Shown: positions 8,494 through 16,160 of the stretch, in pieces
Layout of the letters: every line of letters starts with the position of its first letter
How positions within the stretch are numbered: position 1 is the stretch's first letter
Origin: Deltaproteobacteria bacterium
GTDB lineage: Bacteria; Myxococcota_C; UBA6777
Direction: 5' to 3'
Assembly: GCA_006226375.1 (NCBI GenBank)
Contig: SBHC01000063.1
Location: 124,001 to 188,000 of the forward strand
Length of the DNA stretch: 64,000 nucleotides
Notes under the pieces: model-generated
Database searches by the model: none
Seen by the model: only the letters and a program-made list of their open reading frames with translations
Told to the model about the DNA's origin: nothing
Translations under genes and position numbers: made by a program

Positions 8494-9591
8494 TCAGTTT
8501 CGCGTGGGTTGGCACACTTTGTCTGTCGAATGACAGGTCATCGTTAATCCATTAACGGCCTGACAGTCCTCATCCTTGAGACAATTGGCAACACATCGCA
8601 TCCCTTCTGGAGTGTTCAAGCATTTGCAGCCCATCCCGCTGTGGACACAAGAAGTGTCGCCACAATCGGATTGTTCTGTACAGGCGCTTGATGTCACGCT
8701 CGGCCGACAAGTGCCAAGGTTGGTGTTGCAGTACTTGCCCTCAGGACAATCCTTAGAACTCGTACAAGAAGTGCTGTTGTTGTTGCCGTTTGTGTTGTTG
8801 CTATTCGAGTTGTTGCTGTTTGTGTTGGTCCCGCTGTCTTGGCATGTACCGTTGATGCAGTCTTGCTTGGTACCGCAATCTCGCTTGACCGTACATGACG
8901 CGTTCACATCCTGACACTTACCGCGAACACAGCGTTCACCTCGGTTGCAGTCGTTGGATGTCTCGCATTCCTGGTTGGGAGGCTGACGGCAGCTTCCATT
9001 TTGACAGATCTGCCCGCTGTCACAGTCGGCTTTGCTCGTGCACGTTTGGTCGTTGTTTTCGCATGTTCCGTTGTTGCAACGTTCACCCTGTTGGCAATCC
9101 TGGTTGCTTTGGCAGCCAGTCTTTTCTGGGACGGTTTCACACTTGCCAGTGTTACACCGTTGGCCAACTCCGCACTCGGAATCACTCTTGCAGCCTGTCG
9201 TGGAAGGAAGCCCACAGACATTTCCACCTGACGTAGAACGGCAAGCAGTGAAGCCACCGGGACAGCCCGAGCAGTCGCTATCAAACTGGCAATTCACGGG
9301 GCAAGAAGCGTTCTGCTCCCCCGAGTCTCCATCGGATGCTCCGGCGTCCCCAACGGTCTCGGTTTGCGCTACGATTCCAGCACAACGTCCCTGATCACAG
9401 AAGAAACCCGACCCACACTCGTTATCTGTTCGACACAATTGACCGCTTTTGCTGCCCGAGCTGCAACGAGCAAACCCCACTCCGGCCAGCACAACAAACA
9501 ACCAAACACCAAGACTTCGAAGCATCGAGAGCGTCCACATGCTGTGAACAGGAGGATGCTTAATGATGAGTTGATTCCGCTTTTTTAGCAT
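8494..9591 (-). CDS. Cys-rich repeat lipoprotein
   Basis: The 365-residue protein has a signal peptide with a lipobox-like end (G-F-A-R-Cys at about residues 39-43), so it is probably a lipoprotein. The mature part is a series of short units with spacing like C-x(3)-D/N-C-x(2)-G-x(2)-C-x(2)-G-x-C, as in dickkopf/EGF-like arrays common in Myxococcota. A Ser/Asn/Thr/Gly low-complexity linker at about residues 255-275 separates the C-terminal units. AGAAGG lies 8 bases before the ATG, supporting this start despite a long basic N-region. The role is unknown; surface structure or ligand binding is plausible. Confidence 0.75.
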   Translation of the reverse strand: MLKKRNQLIIKHPPVHSMWTLSMLRSLGVWLFVVLAGVGFARCSSGSKSGQLCRTDNECGSGFFCDQGRCAGIVAQTETVGDAGASDGDSGEQNASCPVNCQFDSDCSGCPGGFTACRSTSGGNVCGLPSTTGCKSDSECGVGQRCNTGKCETVPEKTGCQSNQDCQQGERCNNGTCENNDQTCTSKADCDSGQICQNGSCRQPPNQECETSNDCNRGERCVRGKCQDVNASCTVKRDCGTKQDCINGTCQDSGTNTNSNNSNSNNTNGNNNSTSCTSSKDCPEGKYCNTNLGTCRPSVTSSACTEQSDCGDTSCVHSGMGCKCLNTPEGMRCVANCLKDEDCQAVNGLTMTCHSTDKVCQPTRN

Positions 9592-9992
9592 GAAAGCAAC
9601 CTTCTCCCCTACAAGAATCTATCAACAAAACAATGCAAAACAGGAACAACAAACGTTCACTCTCTCTTCACTACAGACGGACGATCGTATCACTTTTTTC
9701 AAAAAAGTGGGAACAAAACACTAGAATACTAGCGTATTCGATACAGGAACGGGCTGAAAGCTTGGAGCCTCCCTCCGGCTTCCATAGGCTTCCTGGCTCT
9801 CTCGTGCCCCAAGCTCATTAAGGCTAAGAACGAAGCGAAAAGGACGCAAGAGGAGCCTTGCTCTGACGTGCAAAACAGTTGCAACAAGCGCACCGTTCAC
9901 AGAACAAGCGAAAACGTTGACCCCACAAGAGAACCTTGCTTTAACGACATAGACCTCATCCACACAAAGTTTTTGAAGGTAGACCCACTCGT
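9592..9992. other. Divergent intergenic region with palindromes
   Basis: About 400 bases between the Cys-rich lipoprotein (minus) and plsC (plus). It holds a perfect 19-base palindrome, CACTTTTTT-C-AAAAAAGTG, at 9691-9709, and a second inverted repeat, GAATAC-TAGC-GTATTC, at 9724-9739. Open frames here have no ribosome binding site. Confidence 0.5.
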
Positions 9993-11057
9993 ATGAATGA
10001 ACCGCTTAACTTTGCGAACGACGCCCAGGGTATTTGGAAACGCCGACTGATCTCTATTCCAGCTTACACACTCTTGGGGTTGTTGTTCCTAGCCACCCTC
10101 CCCTTCATGCTCCTCCTCGCAGGAGCAAGAGACCTGCTCCAACAAACCCGCTGGGCTGCAGTCCGCGCTCTCCTCTTCCTCACATGGTACTTTTTGTGTG
10201 AAGGAGTTGGGGTTGCTGTGAGCTTTCTTCTCTGGCTGGCAAAGACCCTTTGGCCTGGAGTGAGTCGCTCCCGTTACCTCGATTGGAACTTTCAGCTCCA
10301 AAGCATGTGGACCTCGGCGCTGTGGGGCTTTACGTGTTGGGTGTACCAATTCCGAGTGACCCACGAGAACCTGGAAGCTGCAGAGCAAGGCCCCTACCTG
10401 CTCTTTGTTCGCCACGCAAGTATGGCCGACACAGTGCTTGCCTCCGCGTTCCTCTCCCGACGTTTCAAGGTTTGTCTGCGCTATGTGATGAAGCAAGAAC
10501 TGCTCTGGGATCCCTGCCTTAATATTGTCGGGCTACGTCTGCCCAATGTGTTTGTCCGTCGTGGTTCCAGCCAGCGAGATCAGGAGATCCAACGCGTCGC
10601 CCAACTTGCCACCAACCTCGGCCCGCAGGATGGAGTCCTCATTTACCCAGAAGGAACGCGCTTCACCGCTCGCAAACAAACGAAGCTCCTCCAACGCTTC
10701 CAGGAAAAAGGAGACAACGAAGCGTACGAATACGCCAAAGACCTGGAGGTTGTTCTTCCTCCTCGTTTGGGCGGGGCGATGGCGCTTCTTCAACAAGCTC
10801 CCGACGTTGATGTCGTGTTTTTCGCCCACACAGGGTTTGAACACGTCCGAACGATCTGGGACGTGTGGAACGGTGGCCTAATCCAACGCGACATTAAGAT
10901 CGAGCTGTGGCGTATCCCTGCCTCAGAGATCCCAACGGAAGAAAAAGCCCAGGAGGATTGGCTCCTTGAACAATGGAAGAGCGTAGCGGCCTGGGTCAAA
11001 GAACACCAAGACAAGACAGAGTCCAAGAGCAAACAAGAAGGAAAGCCCAAAAGTTAA
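9993..11057 (+). CDS. 1-acyl-sn-glycerol-3-phosphate acyltransferase-like (PlsC)
   Basis: This 354-residue inner-membrane protein has two or three hydrophobic segments in the first 120 residues and then a PlsC acyltransferase domain. The catalytic H-x4-D motif is H-A-S-M-A-D and the glycerol-phosphate-binding motif is Y-P-E-G-T-R-F. The family transfers an acyl group to lysophosphatidic acid or a related lysolipid. The N-terminal membrane region is longer than in Escherichia coli PlsC, and the tail is Lys-rich. It stops 6 bases before the convergent isoaspartyl-peptidase gene. The acyl acceptor cannot be fixed from sequence. Confidence 0.88.
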   Translation: MNEPLNFANDAQGIWKRRLISIPAYTLLGLLFLATLPFMLLLAGARDLLQQTRWAAVRALLFLTWYFLCEGVGVAVSFLLWLAKTLWPGVSRSRYLDWNFQLQSMWTSALWGFTCWVYQFRVTHENLEAAEQGPYLLFVRHASMADTVLASAFLSRRFKVCLRYVMKQELLWDPCLNIVGLRLPNVFVRRGSSQRDQEIQRVAQLATNLGPQDGVLIYPEGTRFTARKQTKLLQRFQEKGDNEAYEYAKDLEVVLPPRLGGAMALLQQAPDVDVVFFAHTGFEHVRTIWDVWNGGLIQRDIKIELWRIPASEIPTEEKAQEDWLLEQWKSVAAWVKEHQDKTESKSKQEGKPKS

Positions 11058-11063
11058 GGTCCC

Positions 11064-12008
11064 TTAAGGAAAGCTCATCTGTGCGTTGTGGGTGTCAGCG
11101 TCTCTCCACTCTCCATCCAGGGTGAGGGCGGCCCAAGGCATGCAAGGCGTGTTGAAAGCAACGCCCAACTCACCCGAATGAGAAACGCTCAGCACGCCGC
11201 ATTCACTTTGGGTCTTCTCCCAGAGCAGACGGACTCCCTGACGGACGGCCTGCTCCGCAGAGAGTCCCTGCTCCATGTGATGAAACACACGAGAGGCGAG
11301 AGTCACGCGTGTGATCGCTTCCCCCCACCCTGTGCAGCAAACGGCACCGACTGCGTCGTCTGCCATCGCACCACAACCAGGTAGCGGTGTATCCCCAATC
11401 CGCCCCAACCGCTTGTACGGCGTACCACCTGTGGAGTTGGCGGCAACCAGCCGACCTTGCGCGTCTTGAACAATGACGCCTACGGTGTCACTGAAGGGTC
11501 GCTTTTCAAGGAAGTCTGTCATTGTGCCAGAGAAGCCCTCTCGCTTGAGCTTGTCAAAGCGGGCTTGCTCTCTCTCCACGATCAGGGTCTCGTTGGCCAC
11601 CTTGGGCAGGCCACACGATGCAGCGTAGGCTTCGGCGCCTTCACCATGCAAAAGCACGAGGTTGGGATCATCCAGAAGATGCTGAACGACCAGGATCGGG
11701 TTGCGATAGTGCTCCAACCCAACCACACCTGCAAACGCAAGGTCTTCTCCACGAAAGATGGAGGCATCCAAAGTGACCCGCCCCCGCTGGTCCAGATGGG
11801 ACCCATAACCTGCATCCAGAAGCGGGTGTTCCTCCATACAAAGCACAGCCGCGACAGCCGCCTCGACAGCGGACTGTCCAGCCTTTAGCAAAGCGGCGGC
11901 GGCCTCACAAGACTCCCGCATGCAAGCCATCATCTCACGCCACTCGTTCCCTACCACCTGCGTGGACGCAGCCCCCCCGTGTACAACCACCACCGGACTT
12001 CTTGCCAT
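11064..12008 (-). CDS. Isoaspartyl peptidase / plant-type L-asparaginase
   Basis: The 314-residue N-terminal-nucleophile hydrolase matches the IaaA/plant-type asparaginase family: V-V-V-H-G-G-A near the start, an A-V-E-A-A-V helix, and the autocleavage site before Thr in S-D-T-V-G-V-I-V, followed by A-N-S-T-G-G, R-x-G-D-T-P and G-C-G-A-x-A. The precursor self-cleaves to alpha and beta chains, with Thr as nucleophile, and removes beta-aspartyl residues or hydrolyses asparagine. ATG at 12008 has GAGG 9 bases upstream; an in-frame TTG at 12032 is less likely. It is divergent from the Arg-rich repeat gene with a 145-base gap. Confidence 0.9.
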   Translation of the reverse strand: MARSPVVVVHGGAASTQVVGNEWREMMACMRESCEAAAALLKAGQSAVEAAVAAVLCMEEHPLLDAGYGSHLDQRGRVTLDASIFRGEDLAFAGVVGLEHYRNPILVVQHLLDDPNLVLLHGEGAEAYAASCGLPKVANETLIVEREQARFDKLKREGFSGTMTDFLEKRPFSDTVGVIVQDAQGRLVAANSTGGTPYKRLGRIGDTPLPGCGAMADDAVGAVCCTGWGEAITRVTLASRVFHHMEQGLSAEQAVRQGVRLLWEKTQSECGVLSVSHSGELGVAFNTPCMPWAALTLDGEWRDADTHNAQMSFP

Positions 12009-12024
12009 CACTGTTTTCCTCTTT

Positions 12025-12054
12025 TTCGACAAAAGTGAATACTCTTGGTATATG
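12025..12054 (+). promoter_or_regulatory. Possible sigma-70 promoter for the Arg-rich repeat gene
   Basis: TTCGAC (12025-12030) and TATATG (12049-12054) are separated by 18 bases and would give a leader of about 93 bases. The boxes match the consensus only partly, so this is tentative. Confidence 0.25.
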
Positions 12055-12153
12055 TCCGTCTATACTTTCAGCCCGCAAAGAACCATCCACTTCAATCCGC
12101 AGTTCGCTGGATTGTTGTTCTCATTCGTTTCACACAAAAAAGGAGACTTGTCC

Positions 12154-12999
12154 ATGAAACGATTGCTCATGTTGGGCCTGGCTGCAGCCATGGTCTACGT
12201 CGCACCTGTCGCCATTGGAACCACCAGCCAAGCAGAAGCACAAGGTGCACGATGTCGTAGCCTTGCGCGACGTGTCCGCTCTTACAAGCGCATTCGCTCC
12301 AGCTACCTCCGCTCCTGGCGCCGATGCAAGCGACGTCGTGGTGCTTACTCCCCCCGCTGCCGCCGACTTCGTCGTGCAGTCAACCGTTGGTACTCCAATG
12401 TTCGCCGCGCTCGCTCCAACTACCGCGCTTGGGGCTGCCGCTTTGGTTGGGACGAGTGGAATGATCCATGGGCTTCCCGTCGTCGCGCTCGCGCTCGTTA
12501 CCAGGCCGCCAAGTGCCGTAGTCTCGCTAGCCGCGTGGCTTCCTACAAGCGCATCCGCTCCAGCTACCTCCGCTCCTGGCGTCGCTGCAAGTGGCGTCGT
12601 GGTGCTTACTCCCCCCGCTGCCGTCGGCTTCGCCGCTCTGTGAACCGCTGGTACTCCAAAGTCCGCACAGCTCGCTCCAACTACAGCGCTTGGGGTTGCC
12701 GCTTCGGATGGGACGAGTGGAGTGATCCATGGGCCGCTCGCCGTCGCTCCCGCGCTCGCTACCAAGCAGCCAAGTGCCGCAGCCTCGCTCGCCGCGTGGC
12801 TTCCTACAAGCGCATCCGCTCCAGCTACCTCCGCTCCTGGCGTCGTTGCAAGTGGCGTCGTGGCCGTTACAGCCGCCGCTGCCGTCGTCTCCGTCGCTCT
12901 GTGAACCGCTGGTATGGCAAAGTCCGCGCAGCACGCTCCAACTACAACGCTTGGGGCTGCCGCTTCGGATGGGGCGAGTGGAATGATCCCTGGCGCTAA
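12154..12999 (+). CDS. Secreted Arg/Cys/Trp-rich protein of three 87-residue repeats
   Basis: I do not recognise this 281-residue protein. A signal peptide (about 1-30, ending A-E-A) is followed by three tandem near-identical units beginning at Cys34, Cys121 and Cys208; the last stops after 74 residues. Each unit has four Cys, about one quarter Arg, and conserved motifs S-Y-K-R-I-R-S-S-Y-L-R-S-W-R-R-C, V-N-R-W-Y and A-W-G-C-R-F-G-W-D-E-W. The pattern suggests disulfide-linked, strongly cationic helical modules outside the inner membrane, perhaps binding nucleic acid, anionic polysaccharide or cell wall; this is inference. AGGAG lies 8 bases before the ATG. Longer in-frame upstream starts lack a ribosome site and would overlap the divergent gene. 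Confidence 0.85.
   Translation: MKRLLMLGLAAAMVYVAPVAIGTTSQAEAQGARCRSLARRVRSYKRIRSSYLRSWRRCKRRRGAYSPRCRRLRRAVNRWYSNVRRARSNYRAWGCRFGWDEWNDPWASRRRARARYQAAKCRSLASRVASYKRIRSSYLRSWRRCKWRRGAYSPRCRRLRRSVNRWYSKVRTARSNYSAWGCRFGWDEWSDPWAARRRSRARYQAAKCRSLARRVASYKRIRSSYLRSWRRCKWRRGRYSRRCRRLRRSVNRWYGKVRAARSNYNAWGCRFGWGEWNDPWR
12253..12996 (+). repeat. Three tandem 261-bp coding repeats
   Basis: Units lie at 12253-12513, 12514-12774 and 12775-12996 (the last shortened to 222 bases). They keep the reading frame and are very similar at the DNA level, units 2 and 3 most of all, which suggests recent duplication or gene conversion. Confidence 0.9.
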
Positions 13000-13019
13000 T
13001 TGTGCCTGACGATCGAATG

Positions 13020-13093
13020 AGGTAAGACACTCTTACCTTGCAACTGCTCTCTGAGCAGCAAAGGCGAACTCTCACAAGGGTTCGCCTTTTTTG
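13020..13093 (+). terminator. Three consecutive hairpins, the last a Rho-independent terminator
   Basis: Directly after the Arg-rich gene stand three stem-loops: AGGTAAGA-CAC-TCTTACCT (13020-13038), CTGCTC-TCT-GAGCAG (13044-13058) and AGGCGAAC/GTTCGCCT (13062-13087). The last is followed by a T-run, as in intrinsic terminators. The first two may protect the 3' end of a highly expressed mRNA. Confidence 0.8.
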
Positions 13094-13137
13094 TTGCCTG
13101 CCGATCCTTGCATACAATGGCCCACACACGATGAACC

Positions 13138-15372
13138 ATGAATCGGACGAACGCCATGGATTTGTTTGAACATGTAAACCGAGCCAAAGAGCTAGAACAA
13201 ACCCCGCTGGCTGCGCGTATGCGACCTCGAACCCTGGATGAGTTTGTAGGTCAGGACGCGATCGTTGGACCCGGACGCCTCTTGCGACGGGCGATCCAGG
13301 CTGACCAGCTCTCCTCCCTCTTGTTTTACGGTCCGCCAGGAACAGGCAAGACCACCCTGGCCCAGATCATCGCCAACACCACGCAGGCCCATTTCATCGC
13401 GCTGAATGCCGTGTTGTCTGGCGTGAAAGACATTCGGGCCTCTGTCAACGAAGCCACGCAACGACGCAAAGACCTGGCCGAACGAACGATCCTGTTTGTG
13501 GACGAGGTCCATCGCTTCAACAAAGCCCAGCAAGACGCGCTGCTTCCCTGGGTTGAGAACGGCACCGTTATCTTGATCGGCGCGACGACAGAGAACCCTT
13601 ACTTTGAAGTCAACAAGGCCCTCGTCAGCCGCTCCCGCATCTTTCAGTTGAAATCCTTGGACGAATCCGCCCTCTATAAGGTGGCCCGACAAGCGCTCTC
13701 CAACCCAGATCGCGGCTATGGTAAGCGCAACATTGAGATGGAGGACGATGCCCTCGATCATCTTGTGAACATTGCCAACGGTGACGCGCGAACTCTCCTT
13801 AATGCCCTGGAGTTGGCCGTTGAAACAACACGACCCGACGACTCTGGAGTGATCCGGATTGGTCTCTCTGTGGCGGAAGAATCCATCCAACGCCGCGCCT
13901 TGCTCTACGACAAAGAGGGTGACGCCCACTTTGATACGATCAGCGCCTTCATCAAGAGCATCCGAGGTTCCGACCCCGATGCAGCGCTGTACTGGCTGGC
14001 CCGGATGATCTACGCCGGAGAAGAGCCCCGCTACATTTTTCGTCGTTTGCTCATTGCCGCCAGCGAAGATATCGGACTCGCTGACCCGCAAGCCATCTCT
14101 GTGGTCGAGTCCTGCGCTGCGGCGTTCGATCGTGTGGGGATGCCAGAAGGTCAGTTCCCCTTGGCTCAAGCGACCTTGCATCTCGCGACCACTCCCAAGT
14201 CGAACAGCACCCTCGGTTTTTTTGATGCGCTGGAGAGCGTAAAGAAGGAGCGAGAAGGGGAAGTCCCCAATCATCTCAAAGACGGCAGCCGCGACAAGGA
14301 CACCGCTGGCCATGGACAAGGCTATCTTTACCCTCATGCCTTCCGTGATCACTGGGTGGCCCAACAGTATCTCCCGGAAAACCTACAGGGTCAGGTGTTT
14401 TACCAGCCTTCTTCACAAGGGTATGAGGCGTCCATTCAGCAGACCGTGTCGCGGCGACGGGAGGCTCAGCTTGCTGCCCAACTGGAAGGTGCCAGCGTCG
14501 CTCCCCCTGAAGTGCTTACGTTTGGACCCCAAGATCCCATCCAGGAGCGATGGTTCCAACGAACCCAAAGCCAGGTCGGCGAGCGACTGGGTCGCGTACG
14601 TGACAAGCTCTTCGCAATGCTCCCACTCCAGCGCCACCATGTATTCTTGGATCTTCGGGCCGAAAGTGGACTCCTCACTTGGGAAGCCCTGCGTTCGGCT
14701 CCAGAAGGCGGAACCTACGCCCGAGTCGGCAGCGAACAAGCGGCCGAAGACCTTGGAAAACAAGCCAAGATCCTTCCTGAGTTGCAACGCCCACAACCTC
14801 TCGTGACTCCACTTCACGAGCTACTCGGCTTCTTGGAAGAAGAGCATCCCGGCTTAAGATTTGACGCCATTGTTGGGTACAACGCGCTGGTTCAAGAGAA
14901 AGACAAAGCCTCTCTCCTTCTGCCTTTGCGACGCCTGCTCCGGCCACAAGGTTCACTGGTATTGGCGGAGGCCGTGCCTCGCCGAACCCAACGTTTGTAC
15001 GACTTGCTTGCGCCCGACTGGCTCGATGAAGAAACGATGGAGCTGTTGAAGAAAGCCGAAGAGTCGATCTACGACGACCCCAATGACCCCAAAACCAATT
15101 GGGACGTCGAGCAGCTTGTGGATGCTTTGCAAGATTGGGAGGGCACCCTCTCTTGGGAGAGTGTTCTTCAAGAGGCCGAGGTTTGTCTTACAGAGCAGGT
15201 CTTGCAACGTTGGTTCCCGGAAGAGTACAAGCCCCGCAGCTACGAAACTCGGCTTCGGACCTTCCTTTCCAACGATCAGGTTGCCCACGTGAAGCGGCTC
15301 TTCTCGCAACGCCTCTCTGGCCAGACCATCCCTTGGAGTTCCACCACCCTTCTCCTCAAACTGTCTGTTTAG
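13138..15372 (+). CDS. rarA: RarA (MgsA)-type AAA+ ATPase with C-terminal methyltransferase-like domain
   Basis: The first 430 or so of 744 residues are a RarA/MgsA replication-associated recombination ATPase: Walker A G-P-P-G-T-G-K-T (65-72), Walker B I-L-F-V-D-E-V-H-R-F, sensor G-A-T-T-E-N-P, S-R-S-R-I-F, and the C-terminal tetramerisation region with Y-P-H and Y-L-P. RarA acts at stalled replication forks and gaps. Residues about 440-640 resemble a Rossmann-type methyltransferase (V-F-L-D-L-R-A-E-S-G-L-L-T-W, later L-R-P-Q-G-S-L-V-L-A-E), but the SAM-binding Gly-rich loop is poor, so it may be a non-catalytic binding domain. RarA alone is usually about 440 residues. ATG at 13156 is an alternative start. 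Confidence 0.9.
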   Translation: MNRTNAMDLFEHVNRAKELEQTPLAARMRPRTLDEFVGQDAIVGPGRLLRRAIQADQLSSLLFYGPPGTGKTTLAQIIANTTQAHFIALNAVLSGVKDIRASVNEATQRRKDLAERTILFVDEVHRFNKAQQDALLPWVENGTVILIGATTENPYFEVNKALVSRSRIFQLKSLDESALYKVARQALSNPDRGYGKRNIEMEDDALDHLVNIANGDARTLLNALELAVETTRPDDSGVIRIGLSVAEESIQRRALLYDKEGDAHFDTISAFIKSIRGSDPDAALYWLARMIYAGEEPRYIFRRLLIAASEDIGLADPQAISVVESCAAAFDRVGMPEGQFPLAQATLHLATTPKSNSTLGFFDALESVKKEREGEVPNHLKDGSRDKDTAGHGQGYLYPHAFRDHWVAQQYLPENLQGQVFYQPSSQGYEASIQQTVSRRREAQLAAQLEGASVAPPEVLTFGPQDPIQERWFQRTQSQVGERLGRVRDKLFAMLPLQRHHVFLDLRAESGLLTWEALRSAPEGGTYARVGSEQAAEDLGKQAKILPELQRPQPLVTPLHELLGFLEEEHPGLRFDAIVGYNALVQEKDKASLLLPLRRLLRPQGSLVLAEAVPRRTQRLYDLLAPDWLDEETMELLKKAEESIYDDPNDPKTNWDVEQLVDALQDWEGTLSWESVLQEAEVCLTEQVLQRWFPEEYKPRSYETRLRTFLSNDQVAHVKRLFSQRLSGQTIPWSSTTLLLKLSV

Positions 15373-15394
15373 AGAGCACAGCGTATCGAAACGC

Positions 15395-15428
15395 AAAAAA
15401 CCCCACACACTTCGGTGCGGGGTTTTTC
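15395..15428 (+). terminator. Intrinsic terminator, bidirectional in form
   Basis: AAAAAACCCC and GGGGTTTTT surround a CAC-loop-GTG stem, giving a G+C stem flanked by an A-run and a T-run. It follows the rarA stop by about 22 bases and could also end the minus-strand gene at 15497. Confidence 0.8.
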
Positions 15429-15496
15429 TTGCGGGCTGACCGGGAAACGCGTTCGCGGGTCCCATTCAGTTGGTTCAAAGGGCTTGAGCAGCCACC

Positions 15497-15853
15497 TTAG
15501 ATGCTGAGAAGATCCATAAAGAAGGAGCGCTTCTTGGATTTCTTCACGGACAATTTGTTGTCGCGTTTTTGTGGCTGCCGAGGAGCCTGACCGCTCTGGC
15601 GGTACGTTCTTGGCTTCGATGTTTTGAAAGCACGCTGCGCTTGCATGTTCTTGAGCGGCTTCTTCAATCCCCAGTGAATCGCCAGCAAACAAGGCTGGGA
15701 AGCATGGCTTGCTGCGTTACGGACAGCCTGTGACTCCGGCGACACAACCTGCATCGCGACCCAAGCCCAGAAAAAGACAACAAAACCAACAACATTCAGC
15801 GCACCGAGGAATGCAAAAGGCAACCACGTCAGATTTTCGCGTTTCATTGGCAT
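15497..15853 (-). CDS. Small basic single-pass membrane protein
   Basis: I do not recognise this 118-residue protein. One hydrophobic segment (about residues 10-37) is followed by a basic tail rich in Lys, Arg, Gln and Ser, with a single Cys at about residue 55. Positive charge on both sides of the segment leaves the topology unclear. GGAG lies 8 bases before the ATG. A promoter-like pair lies 129 bases upstream. Nothing in the neighbourhood fixes a role. Confidence 0.6.
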   Translation of the reverse strand: MPMKRENLTWLPFAFLGALNVVGFVVFFWAWVAMQVVSPESQAVRNAASHASQPCLLAIHWGLKKPLKNMQAQRAFKTSKPRTYRQSGQAPRQPQKRDNKLSVKKSKKRSFFMDLLSI

Positions 15854-15981
15854 GTTGGTGTCTCCTCACGGGAACAAAGAATCGTAAGTTGTAGGAGGAA
15901 GTATCGACACAAGAGAGTCATACAAGAAGGGATCACGATCCTTTAAGGCGTCTCAGAAGTCAATCGTTGAGAGGCCATAAA

Positions 15982-16010
15982 AACATACAAAAAAGATAGG
16001 CAATTCGCAA
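15982..16010 (-). promoter_or_regulatory. Candidate sigma-70 promoter for the small membrane protein
   Basis: On the minus strand TTGCGA (16005-16010) and TATGTT (15982-15987) are separated by 17 bases, and the surroundings are A+T-rich. This would drive the gene starting at 15853 with a leader of about 120 bases. Confidence 0.4.
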
Positions 16011-16089
16011 GGTCTAATTTTTGTTTAAGTTTGGGAAGACAGCGAACCCGCGTTGCACCTACCTCTTTTCCCTTTCAAAATCTCAACAA

Positions 16090-16130
16090 AACAAAACTCC
16101 CGCTTGAGCAGAAGCTCAAAAGCGGGAGTC
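16090..16130 (-). terminator. Intrinsic terminator of the DUF4397 gene
   Basis: A long stem pairs ACTCCCGCTT with AAGCGGGAGT, extended by GAGC/GCTC around a short loop. On the minus strand it is followed by TTTTGTTTTG. It begins about 31 bases past the stop codon. Confidence 0.85.
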
Positions 16131-16160
16131 TGTTCCAAGTAGGATCTTCAAAGAAGTCCC

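Larger units (their letters stand above)
15854..16160. other. Intergenic region
   Basis: About 305 bases hold the candidate promoter of the small membrane protein (15982-16010) and the terminator of the DUF4397 gene (16090-16130). No open frame with a ribosome site was seen. Confidence 0.5.

Noticed and set aside
9633-9821. 62-codon frame upstream of plsC
   Set aside because: There is no ribosome site, low-quality composition, and it spans the palindromes.
11920-12153. Upstream in-frame extension of the Arg-rich repeat protein
   Set aside because: It lacks a ribosome site, overlaps the divergent isoaspartyl peptidase gene and would bury the signal peptide; ATG 12154 has AGGAG at good spacing.
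12130-12765. Long minus-strand frame opposite the Arg-rich repeat gene
   Set aside because: Its Ala/Thr/Gly-rich repetitive product mirrors the Arg-rich codons of the plus strand, and it has no ribosome site.
13192-14364. 390-codon minus-strand frame inside rarA
   Set aside because: It lies wholly opposite a strongly supported AAA+ gene and shows no recognisable domain.
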